Below, piece by piece: positions 10,326 through 19,006 of a stretch of DNA of 64,000 bases. The notes under the pieces are model-generated. The model was not told the origin of the DNA, ran no database searches, and saw only the letters and a program-made list of their open reading frames with translations. Both the position numbers and the translations under genes were made by a program. The DNA is from UBA6623 sp965248235 (GTDB lineage: Bacteria; Acidobacteriota; Terriglobia; Bryobacterales; UBA6623): contig CBDFIU010000003.1 of assembly GCA_965248235.1 (NCBI GenBank), positions 1-64,000 of the forward strand, read 5' to 3'. The stretch's first letter is position 1. The number at the start of each line of letters is the position of its first letter.

Positions 10326-10398
10326 GTCCTCCTGAGAGGGATAAAAAGCTAAGCGCAGCCGCCCAAGGCGGCGCCTTAGAACCCGAACTCAGGAGGAC
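10326..10398 (+). promoter_or_regulatory. Nested hairpin sequestering the IS110 transposase ribosome-binding site
   Basis: GTCCTCCTGAG at 10326-10336 is perfectly complementary to CTCAGGAGGAC at 10388-10398, an 11-bp stem. The right arm contains the AGGAGG Shine-Dalgarno that serves the ATG at 10403. Inside lies a second hairpin: CTAAG 10349-10353 pairs with CTTAG 10375-10379, and GCCGCC 10358-10363 pairs with GGCGGC 10367-10372, around a CAA loop. In the RNA the start site would be buried, which would limit transposase made from read-through transcripts. The same region is where IS110-group elements encode their bridge RNA, so this may be (part of) that RNA. Confidence 0.6.
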
Positions 10399-10402
10399 TG
10401 AA

Positions 10403-11404
10403 ATGCACTATATCGGACTCGACGTCCACAAGCAAAGCGTCAGCTACTGCACCAAGACCGCCGCCGGGGAGTTGGTCGAGGAAGGTCGCATCGACGCCAC
10501 CCGCGAAGCGCTCGCAAGTTGGGCCCAAACGCAACCGCCCTGGCGCGGGGCGATGGAAGCCACCTTGTTCAGCGGCTGGATCCACGACACGCTCGCGCCC
10601 TACGCCGACGACCTCGCCGTCGGACACCCCGCCGCCATGGAAGCCATCACGCGGGCCAAAAAGAAAAGCGATCGCCTCGATTCCGACAAGCTCGCCGACC
10701 TATGCCGCGTCAACCTGCTGCCGCGCGTGTGGATGCCGCCGCGCGAGCTGCGCGAATTGCGCCGCCTGCTGCGCTTTCGCCGACGCCTGGTCGAACAAGC
10801 GACCTGGTCGAAGAACCGCATCGCGACCTTGATGATGGAAATCGGCGAGCCCTACGCCAAGTCCAAACTGCACGGCAAACGCTACTTCTACCGCTTTCTC
10901 GATGATCTGAAGGCAAGCGAAACCGACCTTCTCCTGTTGGCCGCGAGCCGCGACCGTCTGGAGGATTCCGCCGAGCTCGCCCGGCTTGTCGAGAAACGCC
11001 TGCTCGAGCATCCGCTGTTGTGCGAGCGTGTGGCGAGGTTGCAAACGATCCCGGGCGTCGGGGCGATCACGGCGCTCACGTGGGCGGTCGAGATCGGCGA
11101 CCCGCGGCGCTTTCGCTCGCTCGATCGCGCGGTGAGCTACTGCGGGCTCTGCGCGCGGCTCAACGAATCGGCGGGCAAGAGCAAACGCGGCCCGCTGTCG
11201 AAGCAACGCAACCCGCATCTGCAACACGTGCTGATCGAAGCCGCCAAGCTTGCGCCGCGCTGGAACGAGCCGTTGGCCGGGTTGTATCAAAGCGAACTCG
11301 AGCGCGGACATCGCAATCGCGCGACGATTCGCGTGGCCCGCAAGCTGGTGGCGATGCTGCTCGCCATCGACCGCCGCCAAAGCGGCTACGAAGCGCGAGA
11401 CTAG
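10403..11404 (+). CDS. IS110-family transposase
   Basis: A 333-residue DEDD transposase. The start at 10403 follows AGGAGG with a 6-base gap and begins MHYIGLDVHKQSV, the classic IS110 N-terminus carrying the first catalytic Asp. Further acidic residues lie in WRGAMEAT and in KKSDRLDSDKLADL (RuvC-like DEDD domain, about residues 1-150). The C-terminal Transposase_20 region has LQTIPGVGAITALTW, SYCGLCARLNESAGKSKRG and GPLSKQRNPHLQHVLIEA, which contains the expected catalytic Ser. The gene looks intact and has normal length. IS110 enzymes act with a bridge RNA; see the structured leader just upstream. Confidence 0.93.
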   Translation: MHYIGLDVHKQSVSYCTKTAAGELVEEGRIDATREALASWAQTQPPWRGAMEATLFSGWIHDTLAPYADDLAVGHPAAMEAITRAKKKSDRLDSDKLADLCRVNLLPRVWMPPRELRELRRLLRFRRRLVEQATWSKNRIATLMMEIGEPYAKSKLHGKRYFYRFLDDLKASETDLLLLAASRDRLEDSAELARLVEKRLLEHPLLCERVARLQTIPGVGAITALTWAVEIGDPRRFRSLDRAVSYCGLCARLNESAGKSKRGPLSKQRNPHLQHVLIEAAKLAPRWNEPLAGLYQSELERGHRNRATIRVARKLVAMLLAIDRRQSGYEARD

Positions 11405-11506
11405 CGACGTAGCGATGCGCTGAACGACTTTCCGCCGGGCCTCGGCGTTCGGTGACTCCGTAACGGCTCCGCCGCGGCGGCGCCCGAGACGGCATGGTGA
11501 CTGTTT

Positions 11507-12541
11507 CGAGGCCGGCGGAATCGACTTTGTTGGACCCGAACTGAATCTTCCGCGACGGCGCGCCTTGGCGTGCCCGAGGCGGCTCATGGATGTCTGGTCG
11601 CGCCCGAGGCGGGCGGTGATCGAAGTGAATGCGATTCGGTGACGGGAGTTCGTAGGCGTGGCAAGACGCCACCAATCACGCGGACTCTGATCCGCCAACG
11701 CCGGACCTGCGTCGGGTGACGAGGGCCGTCCATCGCCCTCGAAAATCTTCCAATAAGCGGCTGAGCGGAACCCGTCAAGGGTTCGCTTCGCCGCTGCGCG
11801 CCCTTGACTGAACCCGCTCAGCCGCCCAACCCCCCTAATACGAGGGCGATGGACTCCGAGCGTCGCTCACCCGACCCGAATCGAGAGCGACGATTGCTTC
11901 GCCCTTTCTCCATCACCCATCCCTCACCAACAGCGGGCTGACTGCGTCCACCCCTTGCAGACACTTGACAGATACCTATCATGGATGTCACCGATCTCCC
12001 CCGATCTCCCACTCCGGCGTACAGATCCGAGAACACCGCGGTTCTAACGCCATAGGAACCGCTTGTGACCGTCAAGCGAAATGCTGGAGGGTCACCCACA
12101 TTGGCCTGTATGTCCAACGAGGACAAGTCGATCAGGGGGTAGCGGTCACAGCTTCCAAGTTGAGAAGCGTGGCCACCGGACCGAGGCGCTGTCGGGAACA
12201 AGGACGCTTCCCAAGATCGGTGCGGTCGTTAAATCTCCTCTGGTCATGTCCAGGATTTACATGCTCAACCGATCGCCGCGACTCGCCAGTGCCAATTCGC
12301 GTCGCGCCCAACCTCGCTGCCTTGACCGTCCGGCAACGCCCTGTCGGTATCGCCCACAACGTAAGTTGCCGCCCCATGCACGGCTACACCTGTCCCCATT
12401 TCTTGCAGCCGGTTTTCCCCCTCAGGTCGGATTCGGAGTGGGCACGAAATTTCCCGACAGTAATGCTGGGGAGAGCACTATGTGATTTACTTCGGGGACT
12501 TAGTCCCGCTCGATCCCCAGGGGAAGACCGGCGCTGGCGAC
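11507..12541. other. About 1 kb without a convincing gene
   Basis: Open frames here are short or Arg/Pro-rich and lack family motifs or good start sites. The stretch contains a small hairpin (GGCGT-ggcaag-ACGCC), the element motif gcccgaggcgg twice near 11570-11620, and the large nested inverted repeat at 11712-11874. The remainder (about 11880-12541) shows nothing I can name; it may be decayed coding sequence between the IS110 and the BNR-repeat gene. Confidence 0.5.
11712..11874. repeat. Nested inverted repeat (MITE-like or large hairpin)
   Basis: Outer arms: TCGGGTGA (11712-11719) and GTCCATCGCCCTCG (11728-11741) are matched in reverse complement by CGAGGGCGATGGAC (11841-11854) and TCACCCGA (11867-11874). 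Inner arms: GCGGCTGAGCGG (from 11757) pairs with CCGCTCAGCCGC (ending about 11825), and TCAAGGG pairs with CCCTTGA inside that. The whole 163-bp unit can fold into a long cruciform. It encodes nothing. Confidence 0.75.
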
Positions 12542-14278
12542 CTAAACCGGGCACGGAATCAGGGATCGAATCGCTTGGGACAGCGATGTCAACGGATCCG
12601 CTTGGGCGGGAGACAAGACACCCCCGACGACATGTGCGTTCACCCGGTCGATGAAATCCTGTAGGGCGCCGCAGGCGGGCTCCCGCTGGTCTTTGTTCAA
12701 GCGGCCGATGGCTTGGTTCAACTCCTTGGCAAGCGAGTTGGCTTGTCCTTTACTGAGGGGCCCGGTTGGCGCGACCAAACCCTGAACCATGCTCCCGAGC
12801 GTTTGAAGTTGAGTGAAGAAGGGGGGAGTTGCGAACGCGAAGGAATTTACCCTCCCAGGAAACCCTGGGGGGATGCCGGAGTTCGCGGGGCCCCAGCTAG
12901 CACCCCCGTCCGTGGTCTTGAAGACGCCATCCGGGGTCCCTGCATAGAGGGTCTCGGTTTCGGTTGGATCCAAACCCAAGGCGCCGACCGACTTACCCAC
13001 CGCCTCGGTGGGTAACCCGGTGTTCATCGGTGCCCAGTTCGCCCCGCCATCGGTGCTCTTGGCAACACCCACATCCGGCGCACCGCCATCGGTCCTAGCG
13101 TATATGGTCGTAGGTTCTGATGGGTCGACCACCAATTCTTCAACGAAAAAGTCCGTGATGCCGGTGCTGCTGTCTCCCCACGTAGCACCGCCGTCCGTAC
13201 TCTTGTCGAGGCGGGAAAAAGGGCCGCCCAAGTAGACCGTGTCTAGATGAGCAGGGTCAATAGCCAGCGTGAATCCTAACGCCGTATCGACTTGGATCCA
13301 GTTTGCACCACCGTCAGTGGTCTTGTACGTGCCCAGACCTGACGGGCCGGTTATGTAGAGCGTATTTGGACTCGCGGCATGCATCGCAATACCACGAACG
13401 TCACGGTGATCCTGGTCTGGGACTAGCCCGTTGTTAACGGGCTCCCAGGATGCTCCCCCGTTTGTGCTCTTGAAGACTCCTTCCCCTTCCTGCCCAAATA
13501 CCCCGATTGTGGCGTAGATCGTGGAGGGACTCGTCGGATCAATGAGGATCCCCGTAATGCCTGTCGGCGGGAGCCCCAACACAATTCCGTTGTTGGCCAA
13601 GACCCAAGTCTCCCCTCCATCCGTGCTCTTCAAGACGCCGCTGTTCCCTACCCCGTAGATCGCGGCGGGGTTGGTAGGATCCACGGCTAGATTGAGGCTG
13701 ATATCCGGGTCGGAGGGTGAGAGGTGCAAATTCGCGGTTACCTGAAATAACACCTGAAGCTCGAGTACGGCTGGCGGAACCGCGGCAGCCGGCACGCGAA
13801 CATTCGTGATACGAATGAGGGTCTGGAATGGAAAGCAGTTGCCCGATCCGTCGTCTGTCCCGCAATCAATGGGATTACCAGTATCGTTGGGTGCGCCGGG
13901 AATGGGTATGTTGACCCCTTGCCACACCAATGGATTGATGTCGCCCGGAACATAGCGGCCGTATTGTGGTTTTGGGAAACGCGGGTCCGGCCCGCCGAAT
14001 GTCGACGTCGTGACCGGGTCGGCGTGGTTTTCATTGATGATCAATACTGCGTCGGTTATGTCCGGGCCTTCTCCGAAATCGATATTGTTCGTGACGCCCA
14101 ACAGGCCGTTGTCCGCGCCAAATAGCTCGTGGTACCCGTAGGACAGGCTCACATCCGCCGTGACGTATTGCTCATAACTCCCGTCAGCGATGGGATTCTC
14201 ACAGAACAACACAATGTCCCCCGTTAGCTCCGCGAACCCGGTGCCTCGTATCAGGGGCGTTGCTGCCGTTGTCTGAAA
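12542..14278 (-). CDS. BNR/Asp-box repeat protein, 5' end lost at an IS1380 insertion
   Basis: The frame is open through 14278, where the IS1380 element begins, so the 5' end is missing; the GTG at 14212 is only an internal codon. The N-terminal remnant reads TTAATPLIRGTGFAELTGDIVL, a pattern I recall from secreted acidobacterial proteins. At least seven Asp-box/BNR repeats follow (SxDGGxxW: KSTDGGETWVLA, KSTNGGASWEPV, KTTDGGANWIQV, KSTDGGATWGDS and so on), forming a beta-propeller like sialidases or photosystem II assembly factor YCF48. The C-terminus has a helical segment (LSKGQANSLAKELNQAIGRL ... LSPAQADPL) often seen at the end of large secreted bacterial proteins. Probably extracellular; no catalytic residues identifiable. 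Now 579 codons and probably non-functional without a start. Confidence 0.8.
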   Translation of the reverse strand, partial: FQTTAATPLIRGTGFAELTGDIVLFCENPIADGSYEQYVTADVSLSYGYHELFGADNGLLGVTNNIDFGEGPDITDAVLIINENHADPVTTSTFGGPDPRFPKPQYGRYVPGDINPLVWQGVNIPIPGAPNDTGNPIDCGTDDGSGNCFPFQTLIRITNVRVPAAAVPPAVLELQVLFQVTANLHLSPSDPDISLNLAVDPTNPAAIYGVGNSGVLKSTDGGETWVLANNGIVLGLPPTGITGILIDPTSPSTIYATIGVFGQEGEGVFKSTNGGASWEPVNNGLVPDQDHRDVRGIAMHAASPNTLYITGPSGLGTYKTTDGGANWIQVDTALGFTLAIDPAHLDTVYLGGPFSRLDKSTDGGATWGDSSTGITDFFVEELVVDPSEPTTIYARTDGGAPDVGVAKSTDGGANWAPMNTGLPTEAVGKSVGALGLDPTETETLYAGTPDGVFKTTDGGASWGPANSGIPPGFPGRVNSFAFATPPFFTQLQTLGSMVQGLVAPTGPLSKGQANSLAKELNQAIGRLNKDQREPACGALQDFIDRVNAHVVGGVLSPAQADPLTSLSQAIRSLIPCPV

Positions 14279-15158
14279 CCTGAATTATGCACTGCGGGGT
14301 GCACCTGAGGAGGGTTGAGCCGCAAGGGACCATTTGGGGACCCCCGAAAACATGGGGTGAAAAGGTAGGCTGGCAAAGATTCCAGCTTCGCCAACCCACC
14401 CCAAGGAGGTCACCCAAATGGTTACCAAACGAAAACAGCATAGCTCCCCAAGGCCCGTCAAACAAGGCCTGGACGCGAGGGCCCCGCAGCCCAATAAAAT
14501 AGGGGCTTCCACGCCCTATAACTTCCGCGGCAAGAATCTGACTCCCTACGGCGGCCTGCTGCCGGTCGCCACCCTGCTCGAAAGACTCGACTTCCAAGCG
14601 CTGGTGGAAGAAACCCTTAGCGTCAAACGAATCACCCGTGTGATGAGCCTCTACCAGTTTGTGCTGGCCCTCGTGCTGGGCCTCTATGTCGGCTTTGCGC
14701 GGCTCCACCAACTCCGCTTCATCGCTCGCGACCCCATCCTGACCGGCATCTTAAAAGTGACGCGGCTGCCGCCGCAATCCACGCTGTGGCGCTTTCTGGC
14801 CTCGCTGCATCTGAACGTGGCGCGGCAGATCCTGTCGATGCAGCGCCAACTGCGGGAACGAGTCTGGACGGCGGCCAACGTGCGGTTGACCACGGTGACC
14901 CTGGACACCGACACCACCGTGCACACGCTCTATGGCCGACAGATGGGCGGACGCAAGAGCTACAACCCCAAAAACAAGGGCAAGCGCAGCTACCAGCCGA
15001 TACTGACTTTCCTGGCCGAGACGCGCGAATACCTGATGGGCGGGTTGCGCCATGGCGACCGGCCCACGGGCAAAGAGATTGTGGCGCACCTGGAGAGCGC
15101 TTTCCGGGCTTTGCCAGCCGGCGTGAAGAAGATTTTCGCGCGGGCCGATTCCGGCTTT

Positions 15159-16194
15159 GATGGGTATTTACTTGACTCAGGTGACCACAAGATGTAGGAT
15201 CGGGGAAATGGAAGATTATCCTCGGAATCTGGCCGAGTTCGAGGGGCGTTTCGCCACCGAGCAGGCCTGTCGAGAGTATCTGTGTCAACTCCGCTGGCCG
15301 GAGGGTTTTCGTTGTCCGCGATGCGGGCACGACAAAGCGTGGGCAGTGCGGACAGCGCTGCTGGAGTGCGCCGGCTGCGGGCATCAAGCTTCTCCAACGG
15401 CGGGCACAATATTTCAAGACACCCGCCAACCCCTCCAGAGTTGGTTTCGAGCGATGTGGTGGCTCACGAGCCAGAAGAACGGGGCGAGCGCGCTGGGCTT
15501 GCAGCGGGTGTTGGGCCTGGGCAGCTACAAAACGGCCTGGACTTGGTTGCATAAGCTCCGGCGCGCCATGGTGCGGCCCGGACGCGATCGGCTCAGCGGG
15601 CGCGTGGAGGTTGACGAGACTTACTTAGGAGGCTTGGAGGAGGGCGTGCGCGGTCGCCAAACCGACGCTGAGGCGCTGATTGTAGTAGCGGCCGAGGAAG
15701 ATGGTGCCGGCATCGGGCGGGTTCGGATACGCACCATTCCCAACGCCTCCGGGGACAGCTTGATGGCCTTCGTCGGCGAGTCGATCGAACCCGGCAGCGT
15801 GGTCCATACCGACGGTTGGCTGGGATACGAACCGCTCGAAGGCGACGGCTATCGCCACGAGGTGAGCTACCTGGAGGGGCAACCGGCGCGCGCCTCGAAA
15901 CTGCTCCCCCGGGTGCACCGCGTGGTGTCGTTAGTGAAGCGCTGGATACTGGGCACGCATCAAGGAGCGGTCAGTCACGAGCATCTCGACTCCTACCTCG
16001 ACGAATTCGCCTTCCGCTTCAACCGCCGCAAGTCCAGAAGTCGAGGCAAGCTCTTTTACCGCCTGGTTCAACAGGCCGTCGCCGTGCCACCGGCACCCTA
16101 CAAATCGCTGGTCGGAGGCACCGCGACACGCGCTACGGACGACCACAACATGTAGGGGCTATTTCCCAATACCTGAGTCAAGTAAATACCCATC
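15159..16194 (+). mobile_element. IS1595-family element, copy 1
   Basis: A 1036-bp element. Its 24-bp terminal inverted repeats (15159-15182 and 16171-16194, beginning GATGGGTATTTACTTGAC) are perfect complements. It is flanked by the 8-bp target duplication CCGGCTTT (15151-15158 and 16195-16202), typical of IS1595. It sits inside the IS1380 transposase gene. Confidence 0.95.
15208..16155 (+). CDS. IS1595-family (ISXO2-like) transposase, copy 1
   Basis: A 315-residue transposase starting MEDYPRNLAEFEGRF. Longer frames starting inside the terminal repeat are unlikely to be used. The N-terminal zinc-ribbon has CPRCGHDKAW and ECAGCGHQAS (CxxC...CxxC). The ISXO2-like DDE domain shows VEVDETYLGG (first Asp), SVVHTDGWLGY (second Asp) and SHEHLDSYLDEFAFRFNRR near the third acidic residue. 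It differs from the other copies at Gly versus Ala (EGRF/EARF) and shares DAEAL with copy 3. Intact. Confidence 0.95.
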   Translation: MEDYPRNLAEFEGRFATEQACREYLCQLRWPEGFRCPRCGHDKAWAVRTALLECAGCGHQASPTAGTIFQDTRQPLQSWFRAMWWLTSQKNGASALGLQRVLGLGSYKTAWTWLHKLRRAMVRPGRDRLSGRVEVDETYLGGLEEGVRGRQTDAEALIVVAAEEDGAGIGRVRIRTIPNASGDSLMAFVGESIEPGSVVHTDGWLGYEPLEGDGYRHEVSYLEGQPARASKLLPRVHRVVSLVKRWILGTHQGAVSHEHLDSYLDEFAFRFNRRKSRSRGKLFYRLVQQAVAVPPAPYKSLVGGTATRATDDHNM

Positions 16195-17112
16195 CCGGCT
16201 TTTATTGCTGGGAAGCGGTGGAAGCCTACGAACAAGCGCGTTGTCAGTTCGTCCTCGTGGCGCGCAAGACCAGGCGACTGGTCGAGCAGTTGCAGCAAGC
16301 CGAATGGAAGCCCTCGCCCCACAGCGACGCTGCTGCGGAATGCGAATTCCTCTACCAGCCGCAAGGCTGGGGCAGGGCCTGCCGCTTTGTCGCGCTGCGT
16401 TATGAAAAGGAGCCGGAAACCGACGAGGTCAAGCAATATCAGTTGTTTGAAACCAGCGCTTACACCTACCGCGTGTTTGTGACCAATCTCGCCGAGCCGA
16501 TCGCGGTGGTGGTGTGGTTTTACAATCAGCGCGCCGGGGCGGAGAACCTTATCAAAGAAGCCAACAACGACGCCGGACTGGCGGCCCATCCTTCGCGCCG
16601 CTTTGACATGAACCGCAATCACTTTCAGTTGGTCATGCTGGCCTACAACCTCAACTGCTGGCTGCTGCTGTTCCAACGCGAAGCCGACGCCACCCCGGAG
16701 AAGCTGCGGCACACCACCCTGGCGACGGCGCGGCTGCGCTTTCTGTTCGTGGCGGCCAAGATCTGGCGGCATGCCGGTAGAACGGGCATCAGCTACAGCG
16801 ATCAGTACCAGGAGCAGGGACTGTTCGAGCGGCTGATGCGGCGGCTGCGGGCGATGGCGCCGCCGGGATCAAGCTGCGCGCCGGTGGTGGAGGGTGCGCT
16901 GCGTTGAGGGGCGCTGTGCATAGAATTTTATGCACTTGCCGCAAGCTACTGAGAACATGCCGCTTGTGAGCCCGCTTTTGCCCGCCGGGATTGGGAGGCG
17001 GCTCAAACTGGGAGGGAAACAGCAGAAAGGACGACTTGCTAAATCACTGTGTTGACACGACTGCCGCTACCGCCACAACTCCATCGGCGACGGCTACGCC
17101 GAATCTGCGCAT

Positions 17113-18147
17113 GATGGGTATTTACTTGACTCAGGTGACCACAAGATGTAGGATCGGGGAAATGGAAGATTATCCTCGGAATCTGGCCGAGTTCGAGGCG
17201 CGTTTCGCCACCGAGCAGGCCTGTCGAGAGTATCTGTGTCAACTCCGCTGGCCGGAGGGTTCTCGTTGTCCGCGATGCGGGCACGACAAAGCGTGGGCGG
17301 TGCGGACAGCGCTGCTGGAGTGCGCCGGCTGCGGGCATCAAGCTTCTCCAACGGCGGGCACAATATTTCAAGACACCCGCCAACCCCTCCAGAGTTGGTT
17401 TCGAGCCATGTGGTGGCTCACGAGCCAGAAGAACGGGGCGAGCGCGCTGGGCTTGCAGCGGGTGTTGGGCCTGGGCAGCTACAAAACGGCCTGGACTTGG
17501 TTGCATAAGCTCCGGCGCGCCATGGTGCGGCCCGGACGCGATCGGCTCAGCGGGCGCGTGGAGGTTGACGAGACTTACTTAGGAGGCTTGGAGGAGGGCG
17601 TGCGCGGTCGCCAAACCGACGCTAAGGCGCTGATTGTAGTAGCGGCCGAGGAAGATGGTGCCGGCATCGGGCGGGTTCGGATACGCACCATTCCCAACGC
17701 CTCCGGGGACAGCTTGATGGCCTTCGTCGGCGAGTCGATCGAACCCGGCAGCGTGGTCCATACCGACGGTTGGCTGGGATACGAACCGCTCGAAGGCGAC
17801 GGCTATCGCCACGAGGTGAGCTACCTGGAGGGGCAACCGGCGCGCGCCTCGAAACTGCTCCCCCGGGTGCACCGCGTGGTGTCGTTAGTGAAGCGCTGGA
17901 TACTGGGCACGCATCAAGGAGCGGTCAGTCACGAGCATCTCGACTCCTACCTCGACGAATTCGCCTCCGCTTCAGCCGCCGCAAGTCCAGAAGTCGAGGC
18001 AAGCTCTTTTACCGCCTGGTTCAACAGGCCGTCGCCGTGCCACCGGCACCCTACAAATCGCTGGTCGGAGGCACCGCGACACGCGCTACGGACGACCACA
18101 ACATGTAGGGGCTATTTCCCAATACCTGAGTCAAGTAAATACTCATC
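17113..18147 (+). mobile_element. IS1595-family element, copy 2
   Basis: The element is 1035 bp, one base shorter than copies 1, 3 and 5. It is flanked by CTGCGCAT at 17105-17112 and 18148-18155. The insertion fell within the last 20 bp of the IS1380 element, splitting its right terminal repeat. The right terminal repeat has one mismatch (actcatc instead of acccatc). Confidence 0.95.
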
Positions 18148-18157
18148 CTGCGCATAA
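17162..18157 (+). pseudogene. IS1595-family transposase, copy 2, frameshifted near the C-terminus
   Basis: It is identical in layout to copy 1 up to DSYLDEFA. At about 17966-17975 one T is missing (gcctccgct instead of gccttccgct in the other copies), so the last about 50 residues are replaced by an unrelated Ser/Pro-rich tail that runs through the terminal repeat to 18157. The lost segment (FRFNRRKSRSRGK...) contains conserved basic residues of the transposase C-terminus, so the enzyme is probably inactive. It also has a Ser for Phe change (EGSRCP) beside the zinc-ribbon. Confidence 0.85.
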
Positions 18158-18208
18158 TTCAGGTGAGAGAAAATCGAAGGATCGGGACGTAATTGAAGGT
18201 GGCGGGGA

Positions 18209-18300
18209 ATGGCGAGGTAGCGATACACGACCGAACAGATCATCCACAAGCTGAGGGAAGCGGAAGTCGAGAAGGATTCTGCCCGCGTCGTGGGCGGAGG
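18209..18300 (+). pseudogene. Relic of an IS3-family OrfA
   Basis: Translation from the ATG at 18209 reads MAR, a stop, then RYTTEQIIHKLREAEVE before losing similarity. RYTxEQIIxxLREAEVE is the start of the helix-turn-helix OrfA of many IS3-family elements. About 30 codons remain, with an in-frame TAG. It lies immediately right of the IS1380 end and marks an older transposition event. Confidence 0.7.
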
Positions 18301-18474
18301 TGTCCCCCCCATGAAGTTCCATAAGAAGCGGGAAACTCTGGCGAAACTCGACCGGGCATGCCGTCGACTCCCAGAGCAGTCGAGCTACAGTTCGACCCAA
18401 CCGAGGAGTTTTCTCGTTACAGTTTTGTATCCTCCGTTACATGTGCGACGAGAGCGGCAAAATTGGAACTTGTC

Positions 18475-18480
18475 TATAAT
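18475..18480 (+). promoter_or_regulatory. Candidate -10 box for the tRNA-Val gene
   Basis: A perfect TATAAT lies 18 bases before the first tRNA base, at the position expected for a tRNA promoter. No clear -35 hexamer is found 16-18 bases upstream, so the assignment rests on the -10 box and its location. Confidence 0.4.
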
Positions 18481-18498
18481 CGATGGAATATACGCTCA

Positions 18499-18575
18499 GG
18501 GCGCGTAGCTCAGTTGGTTAGAGCGCCTGCTTCACACGCAGGAGGTCCCCAGTTCGAGTCTGGGCGCGCCCACCA
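18499..18575 (+). tRNA. tRNA-Val (anticodon CAC)
   Basis: A 77-nt cloverleaf. The acceptor stem GGCGCG... (GGGCGCG, 18499-18505) pairs with CGCGCCC (18565-18571), and an encoded CCA follows at 18573-18575. The D-arm contains TAGCTCAGTTGGTTAGAGC. The anticodon arm CCTGC-TTCACAC-GCAGG gives CAC at 18533-18535. The T-arm contains GTTCGAGTC. It is the only tRNA seen in the window and lies in the middle of the IS island. Confidence 0.97.
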
Positions 18576-18745
18576 AATCCCATCTCGAGAATAGACACTA
18601 AACTTCCCAAAATCATAGATTTAACTCGACTTCCTGCTGAGGGAGCCTGGGGATGGTGCGCTTGCCGAAGGACGAATAGAGGGGGAAGGCGCTCATCATT
18701 TTGGCCACCAATTGGCCACGAGAGGCGCCTGTGGATTACCCCGCA

Positions 18746-19006
18746 ATGACATTCGAACTGCAACTCGCTCTTGAGCGCGCCCGCTCAGCGGTGCTGTGGG
18801 CGGCGTTTGAGAGGTTGCTGGCACTCAGGACCAAGCGACGGCGGGGGACGGCTCAGGACGGCTCGGAGACGGCACGAATGCGATGCTCGTGTGGGTGCAA
18901 CAAGACATTCATGCAGTACCGCTCGAATCAGAGATATTACTCCGAGGCCTGCCGCAAGCGGGCATGGAGGTTGCGAAAGGAATTAGAGGCCCTGAGTGAG
19001 GCTTGA
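18746..19006 (+). CDS. Small protein with a C-terminal Cys-cluster (possible zinc finger)
   Basis: A frame of 86 residues from the ATG at 18746 (MTFELQLALERARSAVLW); a TTG at 18701 would add 15 residues. The N-terminal half is helical and Ala/Leu/Arg-rich. The C-terminus MRCSCGCNKTF...RYYSEACRKRAWRLRKEL has the Cys spacing of short treble-clef-like fingers that end in YCS-x2-C-x-RA, found in small phage and plasmid proteins. It lies 170 bp downstream of tRNA-Val, where integrated elements often keep cargo, but no integrase is present. Function unknown. Confidence 0.5.
   Translation: MTFELQLALERARSAVLWAAFERLLALRTKRRRGTAQDGSETARMRCSCGCNKTFMQYRSNQRYYSEACRKRAWRLRKELEALSEA

Larger units (their letters stand above)
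10292..11506 (+). mobile_element. IS110-family insertion sequence (boundaries predicted)
   Basis: The transposase at 10403-11404 defines an IS110-type element. IS110 elements lack ordinary terminal inverted repeats and are bounded by a short direct core. The only short direct repeat I see on both sides is GACTGTTT, at 10292-10299 and 11499-11506. This would give a 1.2-kb element with about 100 bp of non-coding DNA on each side. The left non-coding end contains strong RNA-like secondary structure. Boundaries are inference: the right end could lie further out, because the next 370 bp are also palindrome-rich. Confidence 0.5.
14418..16907 (+). pseudogene. IS1380-family transposase, interrupted by IS1595 copy 1
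   Basis: The gene is read as 14418-15158 joined to 16203-16907. The join is exactly in frame when the IS1595 and one 8-bp duplication are removed, giving a 481-residue transposase with no other lesion. The start has AAGGAGGT at 14403-14410, 7 bases upstream. The DDE core is visible: LTTVTLDTDTTVHTLYG (first Asp), KKIFARADSGF joined to YCWEAVEAY (second Asp, exactly at the insertion point) and WFYNQRAGAENLIKEANNDAG (Glu, with the Y-x2-R-x3-E type signature of IS4/IS1380 enzymes). The insertion is therefore recent relative to decay of this gene. Confidence 0.9.
14279..18163 (+). mobile_element. IS1380-family element carrying two nested IS1595 insertions
   Basis: The ends are the inverted pair CCTGAATTATGC (14279-14290) and GCATAATTCAGG (18152-18163). 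Removing the two nested IS1595 copies and one copy of each 8-bp duplication leaves about 1.8 kb, normal for IS1380. The transposase is at 14418-16907. Its own flanks show no matching target duplication: the left flank is the BNR gene and the right flank is an IS3 relic. So the outer insertion has been rearranged since it arrived, or the flanking DNA was deleted. Confidence 0.8.

Noticed and set aside
10700..11698. 332-residue minus-strand frame opposite the IS110 transposase
   Set aside because: Antisense shadow; the plus-strand frame has all IS110 motifs.
11965..12654. 229-residue plus-strand open frame
   Set aside because: Composition is Arg/Pro/Cys-rich with no motif, and it runs into the 3' end of the BNR-repeat gene on the other strand.
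16908..16940. GTGCATA...TATGCAC palindrome as the right end of the IS1380 element
   Set aside because: The outer GCATAATTCAGG at 18152-18163 is an exact 12-bp complement of the left end, so it is the better terminus.
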